Source of the DNA: Nymphaea colorata
Taxonomy: Eukaryota > Streptophyta > Magnoliopsida > Nymphaeales > Nymphaeaceae
Length of the DNA stretch: 64,000 nt
NCBI RefSeq assembly: GCF_008831285.2
Contig: NC_045148.1
Coordinates: 22,375,002 to 22,439,001, forward strand
Direction of reading: 5' to 3'
Shown here: positions 49,951 to 60,987 of the stretch, one piece after another
Layout of the letters: each line of letters starts with the position of its first letter
Position numbering within the stretch: the stretch's first letter is position 1
Notes under the pieces: model-generated
What the model saw: the letters and a program-made list of their open reading frames with translations, nothing else
The model's database searches: none
Told to the model about the DNA's origin: nothing
Made by a program: the position numbers and the translations under genes

Positions 49951-50909
49951 TTGGAGATGGTTTACCCTGTAATGGTGCCAAGCTTGTTGAAGGTAGACTT
50001 CTACATCCTCCTCCTCCTCCTGCTTTCCTTCAATGTCGACCATGCAATGAGCACGAACGACTATATTGACTGCCGCTGCAGCGTCACTGCGAATTACACG
50101 GATGGAAGCGCGTTTGAAGTAAATATGCACAGCCTCTTCTCCATCTTGACAAACGATGCTCTTCCTACTGGTTTTTCCAACGCCACAGTAGGCGTAGGAT
50201 CGGATACAGTGCATAGCCTGGTCCAGTGCAGGGGTGACATTGACCAGGATAGCTGCAAGGAGTGCATCCGTAATTCCACCCAACAAGTCGTCGGATACTG
50301 TCCTTATAATATGGATGCCATCATATGGTATGAAAAGTGCCAGCTCCGCTATTCCATCACCAACTTCTTTGGTCAACTCAATGTGGAGGATTATGGTTAT
50401 TGGTATTGGATCAATGATAAAATGGAAGACGCCAAAGCCTTTAACGAGAATTTGGGTAGTCTTCTGAAGATTTTCACTTATCAAGCGACAACAGAGCCTT
50501 CAAGGCTCATGTTTGCTACCAGCAACATCCCCTACGATGATCAACAGACGATATGCGGGCTGGTGCAGTGCACCAGGGACATAAGCCTCGCTGGTTGCAG
50601 TCTTTGTTTGAATAGCACCATCTTCAAAATCCGAGGGACTTGCGAAAATGGACATGGCTGTGAAGTTGCCGCGGGAAGTTGCCGTGTGAGGTTTGATACG
50701 GAGCTCTTTTATGGTACCCCAACAACTCCAACCTCGTCTCTTCCAGCGCCTCCATCCAATTCAAGCCCAACCCCATCTTTTAATTCACTAACTCCAAGGC
50801 CAAGCCCATCTTTTAATTCACTACCTCCAAGCCCAAACCCATCTCCTCCACCACCTTCATTGGATTCAAGCGCTACATCAAGCGGTGCATCCAACACTAC
50901 ATCAGGCAA

Positions 50910-50942
<33 letters not shown>

Positions 50943-53900
50943 TCATATGACAAGAATATTTTGTATATGCAGGCCAGCAGAAAAGTGCAGGCAGAAAACA
51001 CATGTATATCATAATCGCAATCTCTGTCTTGACGATTGTGGTTCTTATTACTTGCTTAATTTGCGGATTTTACTGGTGGAAGACAGAATTCTGTTGCCTT
51101 TGGAGAAAGAAGTTGAAGCGTGGCGGATTGCAGAGCAAGGAGGAAGAAGACGATGGTTTTGAACAACAAGGTTGGTAGAAACCAGAACCTTATAAATGAG
51201 AGAGAGAGAGCGAGGAATTTGTTTAAACACCGGTTTAGCCGTTCAAATATCTCACAATAGTGTTACAGAAAATCGGTTTTGTCCCCGAAAAACAGGAAGA
51301 AACGTTTTTAGCCAAATTGAAAAAACACGTCTTTTGTTTTTCGGTGTCTTCTTCAGCTTTTTTTTTTACAATCTTTAGCACTTGCCAAATTTTTATTTTC
51401 ATATTTTTTACATTTGATTTTCAGTTTTGTAACTTCTTTTAAAATTCACCGAATTTTTTTCGAGAAAGCTAACTTTACTGTGTTGTATAATACATTTACT
51501 TGATCCTACGAATAATGGATGTAATTCATTGCATGCATAGAAAATAGTCTCAGACAAAGCTTTCAATAGTCCAACCATAATCCAGATTTGTGACAACTAA
51601 AGTCGCTACCAACAACTTTTTTTTATCGGCACATAAGTTGGCCCCACGAGAACTTAAAGTCTTCGTTGATTTAGTCCTTGGCATGGAGAGTTGGAGACGG
51701 CCAATGAAAGAAAAGGTACCATGTTTATGCAGATAAAGAGAGAGAGTTTTGGCAAACCAACCTGGGGTTGACGGATGCCAATAAATTCAATTAAGAATCG
51801 AACCATACAAAAAAATTCAGATTTACACAAATATTGGTGAGATTTGAATTCAGATCAGAGATCATGTTAAGTAAATGTTATATACCCAATGTACCTATAC
51901 TATGGTCCGAATTCAGTTTAAAAATCAAATTGGGATTCAGATGTCAGACCTCCATACAGAGCTTGACTGAAGAAAATTTCAGTACCCCAACGCATGAAAG
52001 GAAAAACCAATTTGACCTCGCATGGACCTACGGCACCATTACGCAATTAGCCTATTTACCTTGTTTTTTTGTGGAGTTCGTTTTAGTTTTGAGGAAAGCA
52101 GATGCGATAGATGGTGCAACACTCGATTTGGCTATCGTCATGGCTGCCACCAATGATTTTGCACCGAATAATAAGCTTGGAGAGGGAGGATTCGGTGCTG
52201 TTTACAGGGTAAATATACAGTAATCTTTTATGCTTTCCCGGCTCGATTTGAAAATTTATTACACATCAGTTGGGAAAACGAGAGAACTGCTATTGAATCG
52301 GTGTTACTACGCTTCGCATGTTAATTTGCTTCACCAACCATCGCTTTGTGAGGGCCATCTACCGGATGGTCAAGAAATAGCTGTAAAGAGGCTGTCACGG
52401 AATGCAGGGCATGGTCCGAAGCAATTTGACAATGAAGTGCAGACACTCGCTAAACTTCAACACAGAAATCTTGTCCGACTTTTAGGAGGCTTTATGGAAG
52501 GTGAAGAGAAGATACTCGTCTATGAGTATGTGCGGAATACTAGTCTCGACAATTTTCTCTTTGGTAAGCTTGTTTTAGCTTTTGCTCGTTATGTTTTCTT
52601 TTGCCTTAAGGGGTCGTCCTGTAGTGTAGTGGTGGAACCAGAGGTGTTGTGGGAGGTGGCCACTGGCAATGGCAATTAAGTTGAGGGCGAATTGTTATTC
52701 AAATTTCAAATTTTATGGGGCACTTAAAAATTATTAATATGCAAATAAGCAATCTTTAAATGCGCTACTCTGCTACTCATAGTAGGTAGGGAAAGTGGTT
52801 CATGACAAGAGGAGAGTTCCGGTGAAGGTGCTTGGCAATCAGCGGCCAAAGGAGTCAAAGTGTGTCCTTTTGAGCACGAGAACATAACATGTGTGCATGT
52901 GAGGGCAGTTGTCCATACAGGTACACAGATTTTGTTTATTTTCACATGGATAGTCCTCCACTAATTTGTTTATTCGTATAAGGTATGCCCTTTAATTATT
53001 TGCCTAGTGCCCCGGCTGTAATCATTTTACTATGTGTATGATTTTTCAAATGTGTATCCCTTGGCCAAAACTGAAGAGGGAGGCCTTCTGGAGGTGAGTT
53101 TCAGAAATGGAGAGGTTGGAATCATAGTACACTTGTAACTTGTAAGAAGCAATAGGAGTGTAACGGCATCGAGTTCTCTCTTTTCTTGTATAGAGATTTC
53201 ATTTCTTTAGCATAGTTTAGTTTGTCCATAGAAATCTTATCTGTGCTAATGGAGCAATGTATCTAAGTCACATGAATACTTTAATAAGGTTCACATACTT
53301 TCTGTATCCATACATGGGTACTTGGATACATTTAAGTACTTTTTAAGTAAAACATGATCCAAACTCGTTAATTTTACATGATTCGATTTTTTTTCAACTC
53401 AGTTTTCATTCTATTTTTAAAGTTATTGTTCATTAACATGTAATGCCTTTATTTAAAAACACTTATTTAGTTAAATGTTATTTTCATTTTGATTTTTTTA
53501 TTATATATATATAATAAGAAGGATAAGAGATTAAACATGATTTTTTTACTATGAAAGGCCACCATCGACCTTGTAGTCGATCGGTGTCCACTTCCTTTGT
53601 TTATAGAGCTATCACAGAGATGCAATGCTTAAATCAAGGGATCCAAACCCGGCCAGGTTTATAAATATCAACATCATGAGTTTTGCACGGCCTCCGTAAC
53701 AAAAGACTGTGCAAATAATCTTAGCATTATTTTCTCGCTAATTTCTTTCAATTTTCTTGAAAAGGCCCCTTGTTTTTATGAAGCAGGGCTGCAGGGGTTG
53801 CAGCAGAAACGAATTACCTTTATGTTACGCTATGATCAAAATTTATTCTAGGAATGATATGGTTCAGGAAACTTCGAGTCATTGATGCATATATAACTAT

Positions 53901-55887
53901 TGGGGCACCCAGGTTTTATTATGTTATATCTTATATGCAGTCAGCAGTAGCTGCATCAACTTGATGGTTTATAACAAAAAGCTATTTAGCTTTGCAATTT
54001 ACTCGAGTAAAAACGTTGCCTAGTATATGTACAAGAGTGTATGGATGGATGGTTGGACGTGAAATGTTTTTGTACTTTATCATTTAACGCAGCGTATTTG
54101 CTTAGCATTACCAGAAAAGAAAAGGACAATTCACCTTTAATTTTATTTTTCTTTGAAAGGGGAACCAACGAAGCATATGCAATTGGATTGGCCAGTACGT
54201 TTCAAGCTCATAAATGGCATAGCAAGAGGAGTTCTGTATCTTCACGAAGATTCAAGGCTGAGAACTGTTCACAGGGATCTGAAAGCAAGCAACATTTTAT
54301 TAGATGAAGACATGAACCCCAAGATTTCAGATTTTGGCAATGCAAAGATCGTTGACACAGACCAAACACAAACCGAAACACTTGAGATTATGGAAACTCG
54401 GTAAGTTGGTTGTTGTTTGTTGCTGCAATTTCTGATACTGCATTTGCAAAATTCAGATCTTATACCGACATTAGTATTTGAGCGTCCACAGCCCAAATTT
54501 AATTGGCAGCTTCCTCCATGACTACAGTCACCAGAATTTGTCAAACTGATTAGGCCATGGGTTGCTATTAACTTGTCCTGGTAATGTTGGTTTGCTAGAT
54601 ACTTAATCATGGAAAGCTGCATTTTATGCCCACTTTGTTCAATCAGTTCCAACAAAAAACTTGGTAACCATGAGATGGCCCGAACTGTACCTGACCTGAG
54701 AGCAAGCATACATATTAGATCTCAACCTCCTTGTTAGTATGCTTGAGATAGGCACCTAAAAAGGCTATAATCTAGAATACAGGACGCTAATAAGATTCAG
54801 AACTTTTTCGTTCAAAATTTGTATGAGCAAGTCTTTTCTCCTTGTTGTTTTTGCTATACATTGTGTCTTTTTAGCTTCTGACGAAGTTCCATACCAGCTG
54901 TGATGGCCCCATCAAAAAGTTGATTCGAACATTTATTCTCATGGATCCTAACTTACTACTTGTATGCTTCAATTTATTCCTATAGGAGCAACAAACGATC
55001 GACAACTAGCGTAGATGAGCATCAATCTTTTCGGTAATGTTCATTACAAATGTTTTCACACTTCAACCATGTAATTAGGTCATTTCAAAAAAATAGTCTC
55101 TCCTCTTCCCTACTAAAGTTGCACCTAATGTATATACATGAGAACGAACTTGCTCATGAACTTAAGAAGAAAACAGATTCGCTTGTAGCTTTAACATTTT
55201 TTGTTTTTTTTTTCAGATTTTCAACTTTTTCTGCAGTGGATATATGGCACCTGAGTATCTTCTTGAGGGAAGGGTGTCAGTAAAGATAGATGTTTACGGC
55301 TTTGGTGTTTTGCTGCTGGAGATGATAACTGGGAAAAAGAATTTCTCCTTAATCCAACAAGAGACTGATGAAAATCTATTAAATTATGTAAGTGATGAAC
55401 ATTGTTTTTGTGTCTACTGTTTTGTAGGCACATTATGTCTATTACAGGTGTTATTGTTTAAATTGCATAAAAATACAAATGTAATTTTGGATTTGCTTTC
55501 TTTGTTGATCTTGTGCACCAATAAAGCTCTCCGCCATATAGATAAAGCTGTTGTCCGTTCCCAGTAAATAATTCAAACATTGTTATTTTGGAGTAGGTAT
55601 GGAGACCTTGGGGGGAGAACAAGGCTCTGCAAGTTGTGGATCAAATATTGGAAGGAACATGTGACAACGATGAGGTATTAAGATGCATCCATATTGGCCT
55701 GCTATGTGTTCAAGAAGATGCATCAAGCAGGCCCAAAATGTCCAATGTTGTTGCGATGCTTGAAAACAGCTCCTTGATCCTTCCATCCATTTTGCCTCCT
55801 GCCCTCTCTTCCTGGAAAATCAGAATCTTTTCTTTGGGAGCACAAGCGAGCACAACTATATCAGGTCCTGGTTCGGAGCTTGGTTGA
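49951..55887 (+). CDS. CRK-7: complete cysteine-rich receptor-like kinase, about 722 aa in seven exons
   Basis: Coding exons: 49951-50905, 50973-51170, 52087-52208, 52353-52563, 54160-54400, 55237-55387, 55597-55887. Phases agree, giving 723 codons with stop. Signal peptide to about residue 33; DUF26 motifs at C93/C102/C105 and C207/C216/C219; a long Pro/Ser-rich linker (about 235-318); membrane helix about 329-353; kinase with GEGGFG 416-421, Lys 437, Glu 453, HRD Asp 535, Asn 540, DFG Asp 553, [19 protein letters not shown] and CIHIGLLCV. It is a predicted plasma-membrane RD kinase, probably in stress or immune signalling by family knowledge. Exon 1 ends TCAG|GCAAGC, a GC-AG intron containing (CT)n; reading through it keeps a frame open but destroys the membrane helix. 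Oddity: activation-segment IMGTR is IMETR (Glu 574). Two ATGs lie at the start (MEM); I use the first. Confidence 0.93.
50906..50972 (+). other. GC-AG intron 1 of CRK-7
   Basis: 67 bp, donor AG|GCAAGC, acceptor TATATGCAG|GC, with a CT repeat near its 5' side. Phase 1 on both sides joins S-G-Q-Q and restores the membrane exon seen in CRK-6. GCAAG is the standard context of the rare GC donor class. Confidence 0.85.
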
Positions 55888-57440
55888 TCTCCTTACTGAA
55901 GCTTTGAACTACTCACGTGAGGAGGAAGTAGGGATTGTAATTTGTTCCCTACCTTTCAATGTATCATTTGTGCTTTTGGTGTATGAGCTTTGAACTTCTT
56001 GGTTCGTTTGTTGCAGTTCTTTGTAATAGTTATCAGGATGTGGTATATACAAGAGTTGTGATTTAATATTGTGCAGTACAATGTGTGACCTCATGTTCCT
56101 CTGATGATAAGGTCAATAAAAATATCTTCTCATTCTTGTAAGGACAAACCAATTGTTTCCCTATAGTTTTTCAGAAAAATGTATATTTATGTTTTAATTC
56201 AATGAAATGAATACTTCCCTCTCCAATCTTTCCAAGATTTACAACTGAGATGTGTAGTAGATTTCACACTGGATGAGAAATGGGTTCTTGTGCTTTTGCC
56301 AGAAGCTTTTGTGCTTAGGGATTCTATTTTCTGATGGTAGACGAATAGGGATCCTAAAGCAAATAGATTCCTTGGTTCATGGAAAAAGAAATTATGCTAA
56401 TTGTAAAAGTACATTGGACCAATATATCGGAGGAAGATGTCATCTGCGAACGAGAACTCCCAAGCAGGGCCGCAAAGCGACAGGCAATTAGTCAAGCTGA
56501 CATCCATGCCCATTGTTGTGTATCTTTTGTTTGTTATGTGCCAATATGACCAGTAGAAATAACTTTGGAAAAGTTCTAGTAAAGAGAATCTAGCTGTTCT
56601 GGTTGTTATGGCAAACGAGTCAAAAGGGGAACGTTATGTTTTAAGTTCCTACTTGATGTTACCGTTAGATGTTACCATGTTCTGCTAGCTATCTAACTAA
56701 GGTAAAGTACATTGACCATGCTTATGACATCCAATTTGTCTTATAATACTTGAAAACTATTGCCCTTAAATTTTTTATAGGATTGTTGTTTCTCTCATGT
56801 AATAGCTGATCTCTTCTTTATTGAAAAAAAACTTTTGTTCATTCACAAACACCGTTTTAAATGGAGATTGGACATTGAAATGGTGATGGAGTGGAAAAGA
56901 CAACGTAAAATTTTAGCTTTGCCGGCCAGTTAAGAAGATTTAGTTGGTGATTTGAAAACCTTGAGCTGGTAAGGCTGGATTATTGGCGCAGAGCTAGTCC
57001 GGTCCACCTGGATTGGATCCATTTAATTGGATTCAAGTTATTCTCATTGAGTTGCTGAGTTAATTTTGACATTTTTTAATTGTCATTTTGTTGGATTTCT
57101 TTTATGAATTTAGGATGCATTTTTTAAGGGCATGTTTCATTCCGCTGAAATCAGCAAACATTAATTAACGCAGTTTGCCCTAGTATTCTTGTTAATTATA
57201 GTTTTTTTTTTCCTTTTCTTTCTTTCCATTCGTTTTCTGTCTTGTTCAATTTCGTTGTTTTGTTTACATACTTTTATACTGTCGAATTTATATGACCTTG
57301 TTTAGTTTTAGTTGGATCTTTTCACATATTTTTTTTGTTTGGTTTATGAAATAAAATTTTGAGTATCATCTGCTGTTTCACTTGCCGATTCAATTGAATC
57401 GTCAAGTCGGCCATTGCTCCAAAAGTGACGGTTCGGTCAT
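55888..57440. repeat. Duplicated CRK 3' flank, copy 3
   Basis: Collinear with 16466-17850 and 45818-47100, but more diverged, with an extra segment at about 56880-57060. AATAAAATTTTGAGTATC near 57351 and GCCGATTCAATTGAATCGTC near 57383 mark its end. Confidence 0.8.
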
Positions 57441-57670
57441 ATTGTAAAAATTGATTTTTACGGTGTTACTTTTAAAATCGATGCGGGTGAGAGATGGTAA
57501 GATGCTTGTGCAGATGGGTGCTGCCAAGCAGTATGGTGGGGCTAACTACTATCTGTACACTAATTTGACGAGCAGGTGGGTTCAAGTGAAACCCTTTAAC
57601 CCTAAGTGGACTCGGTGTCCTGTAGGTGTGTGGACCAACGACGCCGACCCTACGTACTCGATTGATTGAT
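57441..57670 (+). other. Unidentified short open frame in the duplicated downstream unit
   Basis: The frame at 57451-57669 is open for 72 residues with an aromatic-rich middle (QYGGANYYLYTNLTSRWVQV, then FNPKWTRCPVGVWTNDADPT). The same DNA occurs decayed at 47100-47310, and its first 70 bp at 17850-17921. A GCAG before ATGGGTGC and AGCAG|GTGGGT inside look like splice sites, so it may be an exon of a non-CRK gene carried in the repeat unit. I do not recognise the family. Confidence 0.35.
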
Positions 57671-59499
57671 AACGACGATGACATTTTCTGACAGCCAGGC
57701 ACTGGAGTGAAGTTCACCAAATTATTGCAACCTGGTCCATGAAGTAGTCAGTACTCACTGTCCACGAAAGCGCTAGGACAAGGCAGTGGATAGAGGTTGG
57801 GGAACCGAGAACGTAGACGTGCATCTGTTGGTCAGTGGCGCACGAAGACTTTCAAAACCAGAGTGTATACTTTGCTCAGCAAAGACTAAAAACTAGTTAA
57901 AATATGAAGAGGCTCCCATGAAAAATGGGCCTCTTTTGAGAATCATCCTCCTTCTCCAATTAGGTTGGTGGAAAACATATGGAGTCAAGGCAGACCGAGT
58001 ACTCCACCCCGACAAATCCTACAGCGATGTTAAAACGCAAGGAAACATAAGATTAATGCTCATAGTAACCTGTTCAACCACTCTGCGTACCGGGGTTACC
58101 AAGTTGTGACTTGTTTTGTGATTCACGGCGAATGTATTCATCTAAAGGACGTCACCAAATTGAAATGCAGCCGAAAGCAGTCCTGAAAGTTTAGGTGGAA
58201 GCTTCGGCTTTTTTATTGGATGGATGGTAGGGCTCCCTACTCACTCGAAAGCTTTGGCTTTTTTACCGGATGGTGGGGCTCCCTTTCTCACTCGAAATGT
58301 ATGAATCAAACACTTGAGCAGTTCGTTGTCATCTTTTCCTTTTCCTTGGTAGATAGTATTGTTCATTTAATCGTGATTGCTTGTCATCAAGTAGACTGGG
58401 CCAACTTTCTATTTGATTATAATTAGTCTTCCTGAAATGCGTGAACATGACGTTTTCCTCCTTTTTTGGTTTTTTGATTCAAAATTGATACAAGATAAGT
58501 TAAAAGTATGAAAAAGAAAGTTAACGACCTAAGTTCGAATGATTGTTAAACAAAGTAAATATTTGAAGCAACTTTTCTCAAAAGTTAGGTTGAGCTTCCA
58601 AAATGACTAGTTCTAAGGTAGGAGCCGCTCATTTTGAGAAATGGAAAATCACAGCCTTTGAGGTTTTTTGAAATTTGATTTTTAGCGAATGACGTGCCTG
58701 TTTTCTAGAATGATAGAGAGTGACATAACAAATGGTAAACCATTGGGAGAAAAAGCACGCACCATTCAGAAAAAAAAATGTATATTTTAACATTTAGATG
58801 CATGCGTATGAACATCATGTGGGGCTATAGGAAAGGTGAAACTATAATGAGATTTTTCCTTTTTTTTATCCAATCGTTTCAAATTTAATGGTCAGAATTT
58901 TACTGTTATCTAGCTTTCTGGCATTGCGAAACTTAAACAAGGACTGGAAATAGTGACGTGAATTTTTGGACAACGGGATGCTTATCTTCTTCAAGCGTCT
59001 ATACGATGCCCCTTTTGTTGCCTTAGTCAATTCCAACTAGAGGCAAGTAACAAATTTGCCTTGTCAAACACTTGAGTGACATCTATAACTTTGTCAAGTA
59101 ACCCATTTTCTACTAATTTAACTTGTGGTCTTGCCACTCTAACTGCAATGTCAAATAATTATAAGGAGAAAAGATCACATGTGCTAACTAGACCATTCTT
59201 TACAATCGGTGGAGTTGGCACAGACCTTAAATTTCAATTACAGGTTCAGAAAACCTGAAAATGTGGTAGAAAAGTCGGAAAGGGAACAATCCATTGATTT
59301 CCTTTTTGGTTGACTGACTCAATCTAGGGATATTGGCGTATTTAATGTGCAGTGGTTCTACTTTTCCTCAAAGAAGAGGTGCATGGCATGTTGCGTCATT
59401 TGATTATGGCTTCACCTGCCTTGACTTTTTCTTCTTCTACCATTGCCTTGTCGTCCTTCGCTGTTAGAAGCACGGGTCCTTATTCATCAATTAGATTAG
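57671..59499. other. Spacer between CRK-7 and psiCRK-8
   Basis: 57720-58790 is partly collinear with 47330-48350. A 48-base unit (GGCTTTTTTATTGGATGG...CTCACTCGAAA) is directly duplicated at about 58207-58298. The ORFs are short and unsupported. Confidence 0.6.
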
Positions 59500-60630
59500 A
59501 TCATCCAGACACGCAGTTCAATTTCACCCTCCGTGATATTGACGGTGATGAGAATTTTCTATTAACGGGGATGAGATATATCCCCTTTTTTTCCCTTCTC
59601 TTTTGGCAATGGAAATCACCCTACATGTACCCTTATATCCTGCACACCACCGATCATGCTGGAAAATCTTATTAAGACCCATGGGCTTCCTGATCAGAGA
59701 GCTAAACCATGCCCTCGAACATTGATATTAAATCTTCCTTGATGTCATTTTGAAAGGCATCCACTCGATTGAGACGCGCGTGTTTGGCACTTTGTTTCCA
59801 TTTTCTCGTTAAATAGCCCAAACCTCCCCAACGGATATTTTGTTATCTTCCAATCCCTAGCTAGAAGAATGGAGATGGTTTGCTGAGGGTTGGCTTTCCA
59901 CTTCTTCTCCTCCTTGCCTTCCATGTCGACCATGGAATGAGCAGCAACGACTATATTAATAGCCGCTGCAACGTCACTGCCAATTACACGGGTGGAAGCA
60001 AGTTTGAAAGGAATATGCACGGGGTCTTCAACATCTTAACAAAGGATGCCCCTCCCAGTGGTTTTGCCAACGTTACCAAGGGCAAAGGATCGGGAAGAGT
60101 GTATGGGCAGGCTCAGTGCAGAGGCGACATTGATCCAGAAGGCTGCAACTCTTGCATCCGTAATTCCACCCTCGACATCGTCCAAAAATACTGCCCCAAC
60201 GCGAGCGATGCCATCATTTGGTATGAAAATTACCAGCTCCGCTACTCCAACACCGACTTCTTTGGTCACCTCAATGTCGAGGATTCTGGTAATTGGTTTT
60301 GGATCAATGACAAAGTGAAAGAACCTAATGCCTTCAACCAGAAGTTGGGGAGTCTGCTGAAGAATCTGGCTTCTCAGGCCACAACAGAGCCGAATTCAAA
60401 GTTCATGCTTGCGACGGGCAACATCACATCCACCGATTAAAAGACGATATACGGGCTGGTGCAGTGTACCAGGGACACTAGCCTCGCTGATTGCAGTCAG
60501 TGTTTGATCAGCACCATCTCCCAAATCCGATCGACTTGCGACAATGCACATGGCTGTGAAATTGCCACCGGAAGTTGCCGTGTGAGGTTTGATACACAGC
60601 TCTTTTATAATTGTACAACAACCCCATCTC
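59500..60630 (+). pseudogene. psiCRK-8: upstream region and DUF26 ectodomain, cut by Copia-4
   Basis: Upstream sequence (59500-59868) resembles the CRK-7 promoter. The start ATGGAGATGGTT at 59869 is followed by a deletion of about 20 bases relative to CRK-7, so the ATG now reads into TGA within six codons, while the true frame (LRVGFPLLLLLAFHVDHGMSSN) has no upstream ATG. DUF26-1 is open with CRGDIDPEGCNSC, but the fourth-cysteine motif WYEKCQLRY is WYENYQLRY. TAA at 60438-60440 interrupts STDxKTIYG. DUF26-2 then continues ([27 protein letters not shown]) until the Copia LTR at 60631, in the linker. Membrane and kinase exons, if any, lie outside the window. Confidence 0.92.
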
Positions 60631-60912
60631 TGTTAGACACAACACAAAACTTTTCTCTCACACTCTCAAGAAAGGGTTAGAAGCAACAAGCAAGAAGACA
60701 AAGACTTACGTGGTTCAGAGCAATAATCTCCTACGTCCACGGTCGCACAGATCTTTCACTATTCACTCACAGTTGAACGTAGACACTCTCGGAAAAGAAG
60801 ACACACAAGAAACTGCGGCCCTCCTCTCAGCATAAAGATTAGGGCAAAACCCACATTTGTACCAGGTATTGCATATGAGTGTCTAGTGTGGATCAAGTTC
60901 TATACACCAACA
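60631..60912 (-). repeat. 3' LTR of Copia-4
   Basis: On the minus strand it begins TGTTGGTGTATAG and ends TGTGTCTAACA, 282 bp. It shares GACCGTGGACGTAGGAGA and TTGTTGCTTCTAACCC with the Copia-1 LTR, but is 47 bp shorter with many substitutions. Confidence 0.9.
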
Positions 60913-60987
60913 ATCTTCCACTTAAAATTTGATCCACCCAAGTGCTTGTACATCACATACTCAACCTATGCGATGCCTCCTCATCAA

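Noticed and set aside
49951-51162. A single 403-residue open frame at the start of CRK-7
   Set aside because: After residue 318 it runs through a CT-repeat intron and reads the membrane exon in the wrong frame. Splicing GC-AG at 50906-50972 restores the membrane helix shared with CRK-6.
59352-59675. 107-residue ORF upstream of psiCRK-8
   Set aside because: Its second half aligns with the non-coding promoter region of CRK-7, where the frame is not conserved.
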